From Piezodorus guildinii (taxonomy: Eukaryota > Arthropoda > Insecta > Hemiptera > Pentatomidae): 64,000 nucleotides of DNA. Location of the stretch: positions 96,789,616 to 96,853,615 of the forward strand of contig CM041294.1 in the NCBI GenBank assembly GCA_023052935.1, written 5' to 3'. Shown here in pieces: positions 52,640 through 63,235 of this stretch. Position numbers and translations under genes: made by a program. The notes under the pieces are model-generated. The model did not search any database and was not told where the DNA came from. It saw nothing but the letters and a program-made list of their open reading frames with translations. Every line of letters begins with the position of its first letter. The stretch's first letter is position 1.

Positions 52640-53385
52640 TCACAACATAAATAAAATCTGGTGCGGGCAACACACGACTTTCACTTAGCTCCATTTTTAA
52701 AATCAATGAAAGAATTTTAAAAAACAGTTAGAGATAAAAATACGTGAAACTATTAGGAATTAATTAAATTGAATTTATATAGAAACATGTGTTTTATTAA
52801 AAAATCTATTATATTATTATCTAAAATAATCAGTTAGTTTTATGTTCATTTCATCACTCTCTATTAACTTTTAAAAGCTTGTGTATGAGATAATATTTTT
52901 TCTAAAATATTTAGCTTTCCAGCGGTATATCATACCGTTACTGCATATTAATACTGCATATCATATTACTGCTCTTATGTTCAAAAACCAAAAATTGGAT
53001 TAAACAAATATTTTTTCTGTTTTCTCCTTTAGTTGGGTATCGAATTTATTCAATTTATATATTTACCTGTTTTTCATCTGCGTTAACAAGATAATATAGT
53101 TATTTTTATTGAATCTACAAAATTAAAGGTACTTTAGGGGAAGAAAATTTAAAATATCGGCATTTAAGCCCTGTTAGACCATTTTAATCAAAATGAAACC
53201 TACATGATATTAAAGCCCATTAAATTTTACATCGATAAAGCGAGTTTAATCAAAATCGTCGGAAGCGTTTTCGAGAAAATCGAAAAAAGGTGCAAAATGC
53301 ACGGTATAAAGTGCCTCTTCTGGTAAGCTCATTTTGATGAAAAAAGTTTTGTCACGTCTCGGGCGTATAGTTGTCAAAAATGATC
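52640..53385 (+). mobile_element. H family, 3'-truncated
   Basis: Starts CTGGTGCGGGCAACACACG and CTTTCACTTAGCTCC; all blocks follow in order to CTCGGGCGTATAGTTGTC, where it stops. Some 10 extra bases (ATTAATACTGCATATC) are duplicated near 52935. Confidence 0.92.
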
Positions 53386-53938
53386 AAATAAGCTGGTTTG
53401 ATTCCAAGACAATGGAGAGATTTTGTGTTTTCTTTAAAATTTCCAAAAACAGACATAGTATTGTACCTTTAGGAAACCTTCCTGTCAATTCAAAAGTTGA
53501 TTTCCTAAAAGTACTATAGGACATTTTTAACAAAATTATTTGTTTGACATATTTGTATTCTAATTATTCAGTTTCATCTAACTCTTCTATTTGATTTTAT
53601 CTAAAGAGCTCTCAAATCCTTTAAAAACGAGATTTACTAATGCAATTATTTTTTAAAGGTACTAATTACACATTTAATTTTATTCCAAATCGTACTAAAA
53701 CATATCACTCCATAACTTTAATATAGTGTTATTAATATATCGTAGTAAACAACATTTTGTAGATTTTTAATGAAAAGAATCAAATATGCTGCTTTAATAT
53801 TGTAGTATATGGAGGTGAGATTTTCGCGCTTCCTGTAAAAATTCCTAAAATGTACCAAGCACCTTTTGGAAATCAACGTCTCAATTCTTGACCATGATTT
53901 TAATACAGTAATTAAATACGTATAACATTTTTTAAATA
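53386..53938. other. AT-rich spacer before the RTE
   Basis: No gene recognised. Minus ORFs at 54160-53718 overlap the 5' region of the RTE and are shadows. Confidence 0.45.
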
Positions 53939-53951
53939 TATAAAAAACTGA

Positions 53952-54165
53952 ACCTCGCGCGGATCTCATTACCGCGTATGGGGAGCGTCCCACGGGTGGC
54001 GGATGTGGGGATGGTCGGTGGAATTTCCTCGGAAGCTCCTCCCGGCTAAGTCCGATGGACTCGCTGACCAACAATGAGAGCGGCCCCCGAGGCTTGCTGG
54101 AGGGTGTGACGTAGGTTCGAACGCCCTACTCACATATTTTAGTTCACAAAATATCACCAAAAGTC
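53952..54165 (+). promoter_or_regulatory. 5' leader of the RTE element
   Basis: GC-rich, with a 5-bp stem CGCGG...CCGCG near 53957-53979 and several short complementary runs. An internal promoter and possibly a self-cleaving ribozyme are expected here from what is known of related elements, but I could not fit a complete ribozyme fold by eye. Confidence 0.5.
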
Positions 54166-57100
54166 ATGGATTCCTCTGAGGTAAAACGCTCATTATCCGG
54201 AGGTAAACTAGTCCCCCGTTCGGGTCTCCGGGTGGGGACTGCTTCAGGGGAATCATGGCGCAAGATGAAAATTAGAGATCTAACAATAGGGACGTGGAAC
54301 GTTAGAAGTTTAAATACGGCAGGTGGGTTAAAGTCGGTCGCGAATGAAGTTAAGGGGTACCATTTAGATATCGTTGCATTACAAGAGGTTCGCTGGCCAG
54401 GGGAGGGTTCGTTAACAGAAGGAAAGTATACTATTTGGTACGGGGGGAGCGTTAATTATTGTCTAGGTACCGGGTTTCTGATTAGGAATAGATTTCTTTC
54501 CGCTTTACGGGACGTACAGTTCTTTAGTGAAAGAATATCGGTTGCTATATTTCAAGGGCGTTGGTTTAAAATCGCGTTTATAAACATTCATTCTCCCACC
54601 GAAGACAGTGATGATGAAGTAAAATGCGAATTTTATGATAAACTAGAGTCGGTTTACGATAAGTTACCACGAAATTACATTAAGATAATACTAGGCGACG
54701 CGAACGCAAAGGTTGGAAGGGAAGAAGTATATCGTCCTACAATCGGTAAAGAAAGTTTGCACGAATACAGTAATGATAATGGGACCCGACTAATAAACTT
54801 TGCCGTTTCGAAAAACCTAGTAATCAAAAGTACTACATTTAAACATAAGGATATTCATAAGTATACGTGGACATCGCCGGATGGACAAACACGAAATCAA
54901 ATCGATCATGTTTTAATACAAAACAGATGGCAAAGTAGCATAATTAACGTGAGATCGTATCGGGGTGCAGAATGCGGTTCTGATCATGAATTAGTAATCG
55001 CGAAACTTCGACAAAAACTAAATACAAAAAAGAGAACACCGAACTATATTCGTCCCGAGAATTTTGATTTAGTTAAATTGAACAACCTCGAAATTAGAAA
55101 ACAATTCGCGATAGAAGTAAAAAATCGGTTCGAAGCTTTGGAATCTTCAGACGAGGAACACAAAGATGTAAACAAACTATGGGAAGGGATCAGGGATAAT
55201 ATTAAAGAGGTCGGTAATTTATGTCTTGGAAAAATTGAAAATAAAAAGAACAAACCTTGGTTCGACAGGGATTGTCAAAATATGTGCGAAAAAAGAAAAA
55301 CCGCTAAACTGAATTCCTTAAATAATCCAAGCGATAATAATGTGGCTTATTTTCGGTTAGTAAAGAATGAAACTTCAAAACTCTTAAAAAATAAGAAAAG
55401 AGAGTATCTTAAAGGCAAAATAATAGAAATAGAAAAACACAGAAACGAAAATGACGTAAGAGAGATGTACAAAGGTATAAACAAATCGCGTAAAAGATTT
55501 GAACCTCTATTGAATGCGATTAAAGATGCAAATAATAATATAATTGCGGATCCTTCTGAGATATTAAATAATTTTAAACAACACTTTGACGGCATCTTAA
55601 ATACGGAAAATAATAATCAATCTCCTCTCTCTGAATATCAGAGCGCTGAACCATGGATAGACGCACCGAGTAAAGAGGAAGTCGGAATGGCGATAGGAAA
55701 ATTAAAACGTTATAAGGCCGCAGGAAATGATAATATCACGAGTGAATTAATCAAGGCGTGTGGAGAAGCGGGCGTTTCCAAAATACATTTTTTAGTTAAA
55801 AAGATCTGGGAAACTGAAAAAATGCCCGAGGAATGGAAAGAATCAATACTTATTCCGATTCACAAAAAAGGACCGAGGTCGGATTGTAACAACTATCGTG
55901 GGATCTCTCTTCTCCCAGTATGCTATAAAATATTCTCGTCAATTCTAACTAGTCGAATCACGGAATACGCTGAGGAAATTATCGGAGATTACCAATGTGG
56001 TTTTAGGCGAAATCGCTCGACTATTGACCAAATATTTTCCCTACGTCAAATATTAGAGAAAAAATTGGAATACAACGGTGTAGTCCATCAACTTTATATC
56101 GATTTTAAAAAGGCTTATGATTCAATAGACCGTCAGAAGCTATATAACATCATGATTGAACAGGGAATACCTAGAAAGTTAGTAAACCTAGTAGAGATGT
56201 GTTTGTCGGAAACATTCCATAAAGTTAGAATCGGTCATAATTACTCCGAGAGATTTGAGGTGCGATCGGGTTTAAAACAGGGTGACTCCCTTTCACCTGT
56301 GTTATTTAATATAGCTTTAGAATATGTCATAGAAAAGGTGATGTGTACCGAGAAAGGCTTAAATATGGGTGACAAGATTCCGGTTTTGGGGTATGCAGAT
56401 GATCTGGTACTGCTAGGTGAAGACACGGAAACCATACAACTAAATACAAGTGTGTTAATAAAAACCGGTAAAGAAATAGGACTCGAATTAAATACCGATA
56501 AAACGAAGTATATGATTAGTAGCAGAAACGGTGTCGATCTTGGAGATATTGATGTATCAGGTCATACTTTTGAACACGTAGAGAAATTCAAGTATTTAGG
56601 TTCAATTATAACTAGAAAAAATGAAATCCAGGAAGAAATAAAGTCCCGGTTAAAGGTGGGAAATGCGTGTTATTATTCAGTTGCTAAGTTACTTAGTTCG
56701 CGGCTTCTATCTAAAAACTTAAAGATTAGAATTTATAAAACTATTATTCTTCCAACGGTTCTTTACGGATGTGAAACGTGGCCGCTTACTTTAAAGGATG
56801 AACAGCGGCTTAAGGTTTTCGAAAATAAAGTATTGCGTAAAATATTTGGTTCAAAGAGAGATGAGGCCACTGGGGAGTTTAGAAGGTTGCATAACGCGGA
56901 ATTGCGGAACTTGCATCCTGTGAATATAATTGAGCTGATTGCATCGCGGAGACTCAAATGGGCGAGTAAAGTTGTTGGGCTCGATGTCGAACGGATTCCG
57001 AGAAAGTTGGTATTTGCTGATCCGACTGGTAGGCGTCCGAAAGGTAGGCCGAAGCGGAGATGGGAGGATTGCGTTAAGGCTGATCTCGGGAGCTTGGGCT

Positions 57101-57174
57101 TAAATGGTGAGCATTGGACGAGTCTGTGTAGGCGGAATTTGGTGGTATCGGCATCGAACCTTCGGGTTCGCTAA
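54166..57174 (+). CDS. RTE polyprotein: endonuclease + reverse transcriptase
   Basis: 1002 residues from an ATG. Residues 38-280 are an apurinic-like (EEP) endonuclease with TIGTWNVRSLN (40-50), DIVALQEVRW (68-77, catalytic Glu), GDANAKVG (177-184), RNQIDHVLI (243-251) and GSDHELV (271-277, catalytic His). A linker rich in K and N follows (285-500). Residues 555-830 are the reverse transcriptase: LIPIHKKGPRSDCNNYRGIS, YIDFKKAYDSID (644-655), GLKQGDSLSPVLFN (702-715) and the catalytic YADD at 743-746. A basic RPKGRPKRRWEDCVK (957-971) near the end may bind nucleic acid. The endonuclease nicks the target and the polymerase copies the element RNA from the nick. No stop or frameshift is seen; length is typical for RTE. 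Minus ORFs inside are shadows. Similar proteins are often labelled craniofacial development protein 2-like. Confidence 0.96.
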   Translation: MDSSEVKRSLSGGKLVPRSGLRVGTASGESWRKMKIRDLTIGTWNVRSLNTAGGLKSVANEVKGYHLDIVALQEVRWPGEGSLTEGKYTIWYGGSVNYCLGTGFLIRNRFLSALRDVQFFSERISVAIFQGRWFKIAFINIHSPTEDSDDEVKCEFYDKLESVYDKLPRNYIKIILGDANAKVGREEVYRPTIGKESLHEYSNDNGTRLINFAVSKNLVIKSTTFKHKDIHKYTWTSPDGQTRNQIDHVLIQNRWQSSIINVRSYRGAECGSDHELVIAKLRQKLNTKKRTPNYIRPENFDLVKLNNLEIRKQFAIEVKNRFEALESSDEEHKDVNKLWEGIRDNIKEVGNLCLGKIENKKNKPWFDRDCQNMCEKRKTAKLNSLNNPSDNNVAYFRLVKNETSKLLKNKKREYLKGKIIEIEKHRNENDVREMYKGINKSRKRFEPLLNAIKDANNNIIADPSEILNNFKQHFDGILNTENNNQSPLSEYQSAEPWIDAPSKEEVGMAIGKLKRYKAAGNDNITSELIKACGEAGVSKIHFLVKKIWETEKMPEEWKESILIPIHKKGPRSDCNNYRGISLLPVCYKIFSSILTSRITEYAEEIIGDYQCGFRRNRSTIDQIFSLRQILEKKLEYNGVVHQLYIDFKKAYDSIDRQKLYNIMIEQGIPRKLVNLVEMCLSETFHKVRIGHNYSERFEVRSGLKQGDSLSPVLFNIALEYVIEKVMCTEKGLNMGDKIPVLGYADDLVLLGEDTETIQLNTSVLIKTGKEIGLELNTDKTKYMISSRNGVDLGDIDVSGHTFEHVEKFKYLGSIITRKNEIQEEIKSRLKVGNACYYSVAKLLSSRLLSKNLKIRIYKTIILPTVLYGCETWPLTLKDEQRLKVFENKVLRKIFGSKRDEATGEFRRLHNAELRNLHPVNIIELIASRRLKWASKVVGLDVERIPRKLVFADPTGRRPKGRPKRRWEDCVKADLGSLGLNGEHWTSLCRRNLVVSASNLRVR

Positions 57175-57198
57175 GCCTATTATTATTATTATTATTAT
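57175..57198 (+). repeat. (TTA)n tail of the RTE
   Basis: The stop codon overlaps CTAAGCC, then about seven TTA units. Such a tail is used for 3' end recognition in RTE-type elements. Confidence 0.85.
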
Positions 57199-57211
57199 TA
57201 TAAAAAACTGA

Positions 57212-57453
57212 TCTTGGATTATTTGAAATTCGGGTTATCGGAACTCGGATTAAAGAGGCGACAATGTTTTTTCCTTTATTTTTTTAATGATTTAATTTAA
57301 CATTGTTACTGATGAAGATAATCGATTAAATCTGTCGAGCTCATTTTCTCTTAAGATTTGCCACTTGTTAATTCAGAGAGCTGAAGATGGTGTAACAATA
57401 AAAGAAAAGTTTACGAAGAGTTTTTTAAATATATTTTATACATTCTGTACATC
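57212..57453. other. unassigned spacer
   Basis: No gene recognised. Confidence 0.4.
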
Positions 57454-57765
57454 TATTGTCATTTATTGGGGTCACTTGTAGCTGGGTGGCTAGCGTAACA
57501 GCCTCCCATGCTAAAGGTCACGGGTTCAAACTCGCAGGTGGTCCTAAGATTTTTTACTCCCATTAAAAATCCTTAGTTACGCCGTCCTTCGGAGGGGACG
57601 TTAAAAGGTGGTTCCGAGCCTGTGCGATGTCAGGTACGCGTTAAAGATCCCTATCCTAATAAAACCTGAAATGGCAAAATTTAGGACTCCCACTGTAGCA
57701 TCGCCCGATTAGCCATAGTAGCATAAAGTGGCGTTAAATAAATAAAATAAATATTGTCATTTATT
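57454..57765 (+). mobile_element. SINE-1, full-length with 14-bp TSD
   Basis: Element 57468-57751 between perfect copies of TATTGTCATTTATT at 57454-57467 and 57752-57765. Head: TAGCTGGGTGGCTAGCGTAA (A) and CACGGGTTCAAACTCG (B). Complete body with CCGTCCTTCGGAGGGGACGT and the GGCGTTAAATAAATAAAATA tail. One of the best-preserved copies in the window. Confidence 0.97.
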
Positions 57766-58814
57766 AATAATTATAGACAGTCTGTAATATAAATGGCTTT
57801 CTTCGATGCATTTGTAGTTGGGTTTGTTGGTTTTTGGAGAAAATTATGAAATACGAATACCGTTTTTTGGTAAAAAATATCGGTTTTCAAGGTATGAATA
57901 ACACTTAAAAAGAAATTAAAAATGACACATGGTTTAAAAACCATTAAGCCTTGTTCGGTTGTAATTGAGAGGGTATTTTCTATTTCGAGATAATTTATGA
58001 ATAAACTAAGGTCAGCTAAATAGAAAATCGATAGACGTCCTCTGTTTTCTGAAATCATATTTCATTAAAAAAAAAATAAATAAATAGAATATTTAAAATT
58101 GTATTAAAATTGCCCTGAATAGAAAATATTCGGTTCTTTGCTTAATTGTCTTTAAAACTAAAATTGATTTTAGTAAGTATGTATGCATAAACTTTATTTA
58201 CTATTGTCTTTCGGCTTTGATTGTAATTTACATTATATAATACACAGTTATATATTTTCTAATTGTTTTTAATAAGTATCCATCTGTATCTAATAACATT
58301 GTTAAAAAAAGACAAAAACATATTATTAAAATGTATTGTTTTTATTTATTCGAACCCGTCGCTGAATAACTCGTTTCACTATTACAAAAATATTTACATC
58401 CTTATAGTGAAAATTATGCATAAACAACGAATAATTGTTTTTAAAGTTATATAATCCTGGTCAACCATTCTTTCTTTGTTCTACTAAATTTCATAAAAAA
58501 TTTTTACTGTCAATAAAATTGAACAGTAAATAATTTTAGTCAAAAACTTCTTTTAATCACTTTAAATTTTCTGTTAAAATATTTTTTGGTCGAATTACAG
58601 AATATTCGAGTAAATCTTTTTTAAATAAAATTCGAAACCGCTTAAAATCGCTATTCGAAAACCGGTTTTCTAAAATGTCGGTTTTTGTATAAACCCTAAT
58701 TTATAGTATGTTTAATGTATTATTCGTAATGATGATACAATTTTCTACGAAAACAGAAGGTATTTCAACTAAAACAAAACAAATGACACTGACCATATTG
58801 ATAATATTGCATAT
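57766..58814. other. unassigned 1 kb, weak inverted motif
   Basis: AATACCGTTTTTTGGTAAAA near 57858 and CGAAAACCGGTTTTCTAAAA near 58655 hint at a decayed hAT-like element, whose ends often contain AACCGGTTTT. This is only suggestive. The minus ORF 58058-57771 (95 aa) has no recognisable transposase motif. Confidence 0.25.
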
Positions 58815-58890
58815 TTATTTGTTTGTTTATTTATTTAATGTCCCTTTATGCTTCTGTATGTCTGAAGACTGTTATAGTTTCTACAGCACA
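58815..58890 (-). mobile_element. SINE-1 with almost the whole body deleted
   Basis: Minus strand reads GGGTCACCTGTGCTGTAGAA at the head side and GCATAAAGGGACATTAAATA at the tail side, joined over about 25 bp of remaining sequence. Confidence 0.65.
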
Positions 58891-58959
58891 GGTGACCCTC
58901 AAAATATAAATTAGGGATGGGATGATAGTAAAAAAGCAATTCTATATTTATTATACAAA

Positions 58960-59572
58960 AATCTAGTGCTCACTACGCACGACTTGCACTTACCTCCGTT
59001 ATTCATATCAATTTAAGAATTTTTAAACAAATTTAGATTGGAAAAAAATTGCTAAGGAATTATTTACATTGGATTTTAAAAGAAACACGTGTTTTATTAA
59101 ATAATGTATTATATTATTATCTACAATAATCAGTTTGTTTTATCGGCTTTTCATCACTCTTTGTTAACTTTTACAAGATTGTGTATAAGATAATATTTTT
59201 GTCTAAAATCTTTAGCTTTCCAACAGTATATTATACATGTAATTTTTTTTTTTCAGTTTTCTCCTTTAGTTGGATATCGAATTCGTTCAACTTATTTAAT
59301 TACCTGCTTTTTATCAATGGTAACAAGATGACATGTTTATTTTTGTAGAATGAACAAAATTAAAGGTACTTTAGAGGAAAAAAAAATTAAAATATCTGCA
59401 TTTAAGCCCTTTTAAACTATTTTAATCAGAATGAAACCTACGTGATATTAAAGCTCGCTAAATTTTACTTAATAGCGAGTTTAATCAAAATCGTTAGAGT
59501 TGGCAAGGTAGGAAGAAATTAATAAACTAACTAACTAAATAAATAAATAAAATAAATATAGGTAAGTGAAAG
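58960..59572 (+). mobile_element. H family with internal deletion
   Basis: Starts CTAGTGCTCACTACGCACG and CTTGCACTTACCTCCG, proceeds to AAAATCGTTAGAGTTGG, then jumps to a short (AAAT)n and the end TATAGGTAAGTGAAAGTAA. About 200 bp before the end are lost. Confidence 0.88.
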
Positions 59573-61044
59573 TAAAAAGAATCTGATAGAGTGGTTCAAA
59601 AATGTACATCTCAATCATCGAAAAGGGAGTTCCTAAAATTGAAAGCTCGGTTAGGAATAATGTTTAGTTCTATTTTCTATTTGTTCTGCGAACATACAAT
59701 ATAATATTCAGGTAAAAAGCTTTATAGCAGCCATGTTTAATCTAGAACGTTAGCTAAAGTTTTATTTGGAAATTGTGAGCATTTCCAATCTAAATGTTTG
59801 GCTAATTGAAAGTTTGCTAGAAAAAGCTGGAAAAGTTTTATCCAATTCCGTTCAATTTAATATTTTAACAGAAAGAGTTTCAAGGAAAAAGTTTTCTGCC
59901 TCTTTAAAAATCATTATTTATTTTGAGCCTAAGCCATTTTACATTTTGTATTTGTATTGTAGAATATTACACGAACTTGCTTAGATTGCTATGTAAGTGT
60001 TTTGATTTAATTAATAAAATTCATCAATATAAATTTAATTTATAATTTTTTATTTATCAGTCAAAATTTATAAGTTTATTACAATAATATAAGAAATACA
60101 AATAATTATATGATCTTTGATAGTTAGTGCCTTCCGATAAAACTACTCATGTCTAATTATAGTTAGGAGGTACCAAAGCGCACAGTATCTCCAAAATTAC
60201 TATGATTGCGAAGCTGAAATTTTTTCTGGATTCGCCTTACCGTCTAGTGTTTGGAAAAATTCCTCCTCTAAGTAGTTGAACAAAATTATTTTTGTATAGC
60301 GAAAAAAAAAGATCGGTTTTCGAATAACTCGAAAACCATAAATCTCCTGAAAAATTATAAGCACTCAATTGCATAAAAGTCATCTTATCCTGACTAGTAT
60401 AAAGAAAGATAATATGTAATAACTTGTAACAAGTATATTAAGCATCGTTTTCATGCTTCGTGAATGAGGTTCTAAAGACATATGTTAAATTGCTATTATT
60501 TTTTTTTAAATAATTCAGGGTGACTAAAATTACGTTGTTTTTTTCCAGGAACATAGTACGAATTGTTTTTAAATTTCAAAAACCTAAGGTTGTTCTGGAA
60601 ATAGGCATCACCCACAATTGGGTAAAATACGCATTATTAGTTGCAAAGGAGTTCTGATGATATACAACGGATATTTTTAAAAGATAAAACGATGGTATTG
60701 AATAATTTCGATGAGTGTATTTGGTACTTGTATTTTTTGTAACCTAGAGTGAATTAAATTGGTATCTGATGTAAAATAATAATCCTTTATTTATCATTCA
60801 CAGAGTAACTCATTGTTATTTCAGGTTAATTTTTTTTTTCATAACCCCACTCGATATTTTTCAATTTTACAATAATATTGTTTATTTATCAAATTAAAAT
60901 CGCCAAATAGATGTTCGCTTTGCCTTACCGTGTATACGTGCAATTAGGCTGGTTTTGGAAAAATCCCTCCTCTAAGTGGTAGTAAAAAACCACAATTTGT
61001 TTTTGTTTAATTTTTCAATGTGTTTCGATATAGGAAACAGAATA
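59573..61044. other. unassigned 1.5 kb with one internal direct repeat
   Basis: TTCGCCTTACCGTCTAGTGT and GGAAAAATTCCTCCTCTAAG at 60228-60278 recur as GCTTTGCCTTACCGTGTATA and GGAAAAATCCCTCCTCTAAG at 60920-60980, about 700 bp apart. This may mark two ends of an unrecognised element. The plus ORF 59766-59984 (72 aa) opens on a non-ATG codon and has no recognised family. Confidence 0.4.
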
Positions 61045-61440
61045 TTTCCTGCACTTTAGGCTCTACTAAAATAGTGAATTCTTCATGTTTACAATCCAAA
61101 ATCTTTCGTTTTCTTTTCGTACCCTTTCAACGCCCCTTAGTTAGTCACGTATAAACTAAAATGTTCCATATGTTGCTGATTTGGCCGGTACCAAGAAGCA
61201 TACCTTTCAATGCAAACTTCTTTCCCTCCCTAGCTTCATCATTGGTGTCTCTTCAATTCCTTATAATCCCGAAATGTCTGTGAATAGATGATGACCGAGA
61301 TACCTTCTAGTTTAGACTTTGAAATTAGGAGTGCTACCATTGGGCAGTTTCTCCACACTAGTTTCATGTAATTTTGTCTTACATAGTATATTTAGTCGAT
61401 GTATTATTTAATGTAGTTGTAAATTCCAATAAATACTAAT
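61045..61440 (+). pseudogene. Jockey-like 3' fragment, decayed
   Basis: Nucleotide order follows the 24360-24760 copy: GGCTCTACTAAA, AATCCAAAATCTTTCG, GTCACGTATAAAC, TTGCTGATTTGGCC, CCGAGATACCTTCTAGT and the end GTAGTTGTAAATTCCAATAA. The frame is broken in many places. Confidence 0.8.
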
Positions 61441-61469
61441 TTGAAAGACAGCCTGTTTGGCAAATTATG

Positions 61470-61815
61470 TACTAACACATAATGGACGGCCCTGGTGCTT
61501 GGTGTGAAATGTTAATGCGGACCAAGAGCCGCTTAGCATTCGCCATCGGGGTTAGATATTAATGGAGCGATAGCCAATTAGAAGAGGGCTACGTGCCGCA
61601 GCTCCCTCGATACGGACCCCATTGGCTGCTAGATCCAGGTTGGGGGCTCTGATTGGTCCGCCACCCCTTGGCTCCCTGCCACTGCCGCAAGTTGCTAAGT
61701 CCCGTTCCTCACCTTATTGCTCTGTACTAGGCTCGATAACTTCACCGTGTAAACTATACAGTCGTGATAGTACTGTCCCATCTTCGGTTTTAGTTATTAA
61801 GTTATTTCAGAAATA
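61470..61815 (+). promoter_or_regulatory. GC-rich CCAAT-box stretch, possible promoter
   Basis: The block 61490-61740 is the most GC-rich unassigned stretch near here. It has a forward CCAAT (AGCCAATTAG, 61572) and two reverse boxes (CATTGGCTG, 61620; GATTGGTCC, 61652), plus CGCCACCCC. These suit a promoter bound by NF-Y and Sp/KLF proteins. No downstream coding exon is visible within the window; the 64-codon ORF 61622-61816 opens on a non-ATG codon and is probably chance. It could also be part of an unrecognised repeat. Confidence 0.35.
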
Positions 61816-61887
61816 ATAATATTGTATTAGATTCTCTCTGTAAAGACATGTGATTCCAGATTCGTTTCAGGTCATATTTACAAAAAA

Positions 61888-62283
61888 ACAAAATTGGTGC
61901 GTGCAACACACAACTTTCACTTATCTCCGTTGTCTAAATCGATAAGAATTGCCAGATACAGTTAGAGATGAAAATGAGTGAAACTAATAAAGAATTAATT
62001 AAATTTAATTTCTATAGACACATGTGTTTTATTAAAAAATATTTTACATTATTATCTAAAACAATCAGTTACTTTTATCGGCTTTTTATCACTCTTTATC
62101 AACTTTTGTGTATATAGATGATATTTTTTTCTAAAATGTTTAGCTTTCCAACTGATATTATACAGTCAAAAATAAACAATTGCATTAAAAAAATATCATT
62201 GCAGTTTTCTCCTAGTTAGTTGAATATCTAATTCGTTTATCTTGTATATTTAGCCGTTTTTTACCAATGATAATACGATAATT
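61888..62283 (+). mobile_element. H family, 5' half
   Basis: Starts TGGTGCGTGCAACACACAAC and TTTCACTTATCTCCG, contains ACATGTGTTTTATTAA and TTAGCTTTCCAACTG, and breaks at ACCAATGATAATACGAT. Confidence 0.9.
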
Positions 62284-62307
62284 CTAAGCAGCAGAGAAAG
62301 GGGTACA

Positions 62308-62862
62308 AATTCAGTGCCCACAACACACGACTTAACTTACCTCTGTTGTTAAAATAAATCAAAATTTAGATGTTTATTTATAATAATTATTTATAAAATT
62401 TTAAATAAATTAAATTGAATTTTATTAGAAACATGGGTGCTATTAAATAATCTATTATATTTTTATCTACAACAATGAGTTAGTTTTATCGGCCACTTTT
62501 CAATGTCACAATTTTCTAAAATATTTAGCTATCCTACGGTATGTTATACTTCTATATTACTATTCTTGTGTCAAAAACACAAAAATTGCATAAAAAACTG
62601 TTAGCACTTTTATCCTTTAGTTGTTTATCAAATTCACTCAACTTGCACATTTAGCTGTTATTTTTAATGCTAACAAGATGACGTGCCTATTTTTTTCGAA
62701 TCAACAAAATTAAAGGTACTTTAGAGGAAGACAATTTAAACTATCGCAATTTAAGTCCTGTCAGACTATTTCAATCAGAATGTAACCTACATAATATTGA
62801 CGCCCGTTAAATCTTACATCGATATAGTGAGTTTAATCAAAATCGTTTGAGCCACTTATGAA
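62308..62862 (+). mobile_element. H family, 3'-truncated, tandem to previous
   Basis: Starts AGTGCCCACAACACACGAC and TTAACTTACCTCTG, then all blocks to AATCAAAATCGTTTGAGCCA. It lies 25 bp after the previous H half in the same orientation. Confidence 0.9.
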
Positions 62863-62864
62863 TG

Positions 62865-63018
62865 TTGTAATAATATTAAATAAAAAATCTTTAACCTTTG
62901 ATATCTGTTTAATAAATAAGTTTGAAGATATATGTTAATATGAACTTTTTTGTTTATTATGTATTAGTGAACATATACCTAAAATAGTTCCATGCAATAA
63001 CGAAACACCCTGTATAGA
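62865..63018 (-). mobile_element. DNA-transposon end, same family as 20838-21290
   Basis: Blocks AAAAAATCTTTAACCTTTGA, TATCTGTTTAATAAATAAG and TAGTGAACATATACCTAAAA match 21180-21290. It ends with GCAATAACGAAACACCCTGT, the inverse of the other copy's left end. No transposase frame. Confidence 0.65.
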
Positions 63019-63235
63019 CACAGTCAATCATTCTCACAGAATTTTTTTATTTTTTATTGAAATGTTTATAATTGAAGTTTTAAACATAACCCCTGATTTT
63101 AATAAACTTCAAGTTTTTTTTTAGTTTTTTTTATTACCATTAATCATATCTGAAAATAAGAAATGAAATATTCGATAAATTAGTAAAAGTAAGGAATGAT
63201 ACTGCGATCTGAAGACTGAATGATCTAGACAAATG
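63019..63235. other. AT-rich spacer
   Basis: No gene or repeat recognised. Confidence 0.4.

Larger units (their letters stand above)
53939..57211 (+). mobile_element. full-length RTE-like non-LTR retrotransposon
   Basis: The element 53952-57198 has one open frame, a 214-bp GC-rich 5' leader and a 24-bp 3' end made of TTA repeats. The flanks share TATAAAAAACTGA, 13 bp, at 53939-53951 and 57199-57211 without mismatch (the first two bases could also belong to the TTA tail). One frame with apurinic-type endonuclease plus reverse transcriptase, no separate ORF1, and a tiny 3' end of short tandem repeats are the marks of the RTE clade. Everything needed appears intact, so it is a young and possibly active copy. 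Confidence 0.95.

Noticed and set aside
53952..54165. HDV-like ribozyme at the 5' end of the RTE
   Set aside because: Related elements can carry one and short complementary runs exist (for instance CGGAT with GTCCG), but I could not place all helices of the nested double pseudoknot. A covariance-model search would decide.
54166..57174. ORFs on the minus strand at 55044-55253, 55347-55595, 56241-56435 and 56763-56957
   Set aside because: They are antisense shadows of the RTE polyprotein and have no independent features.
57858..58700. hAT transposon
   Set aside because: Only short AACCGGTTTT-like words match and no transposase segment or 8-bp TSD was found.
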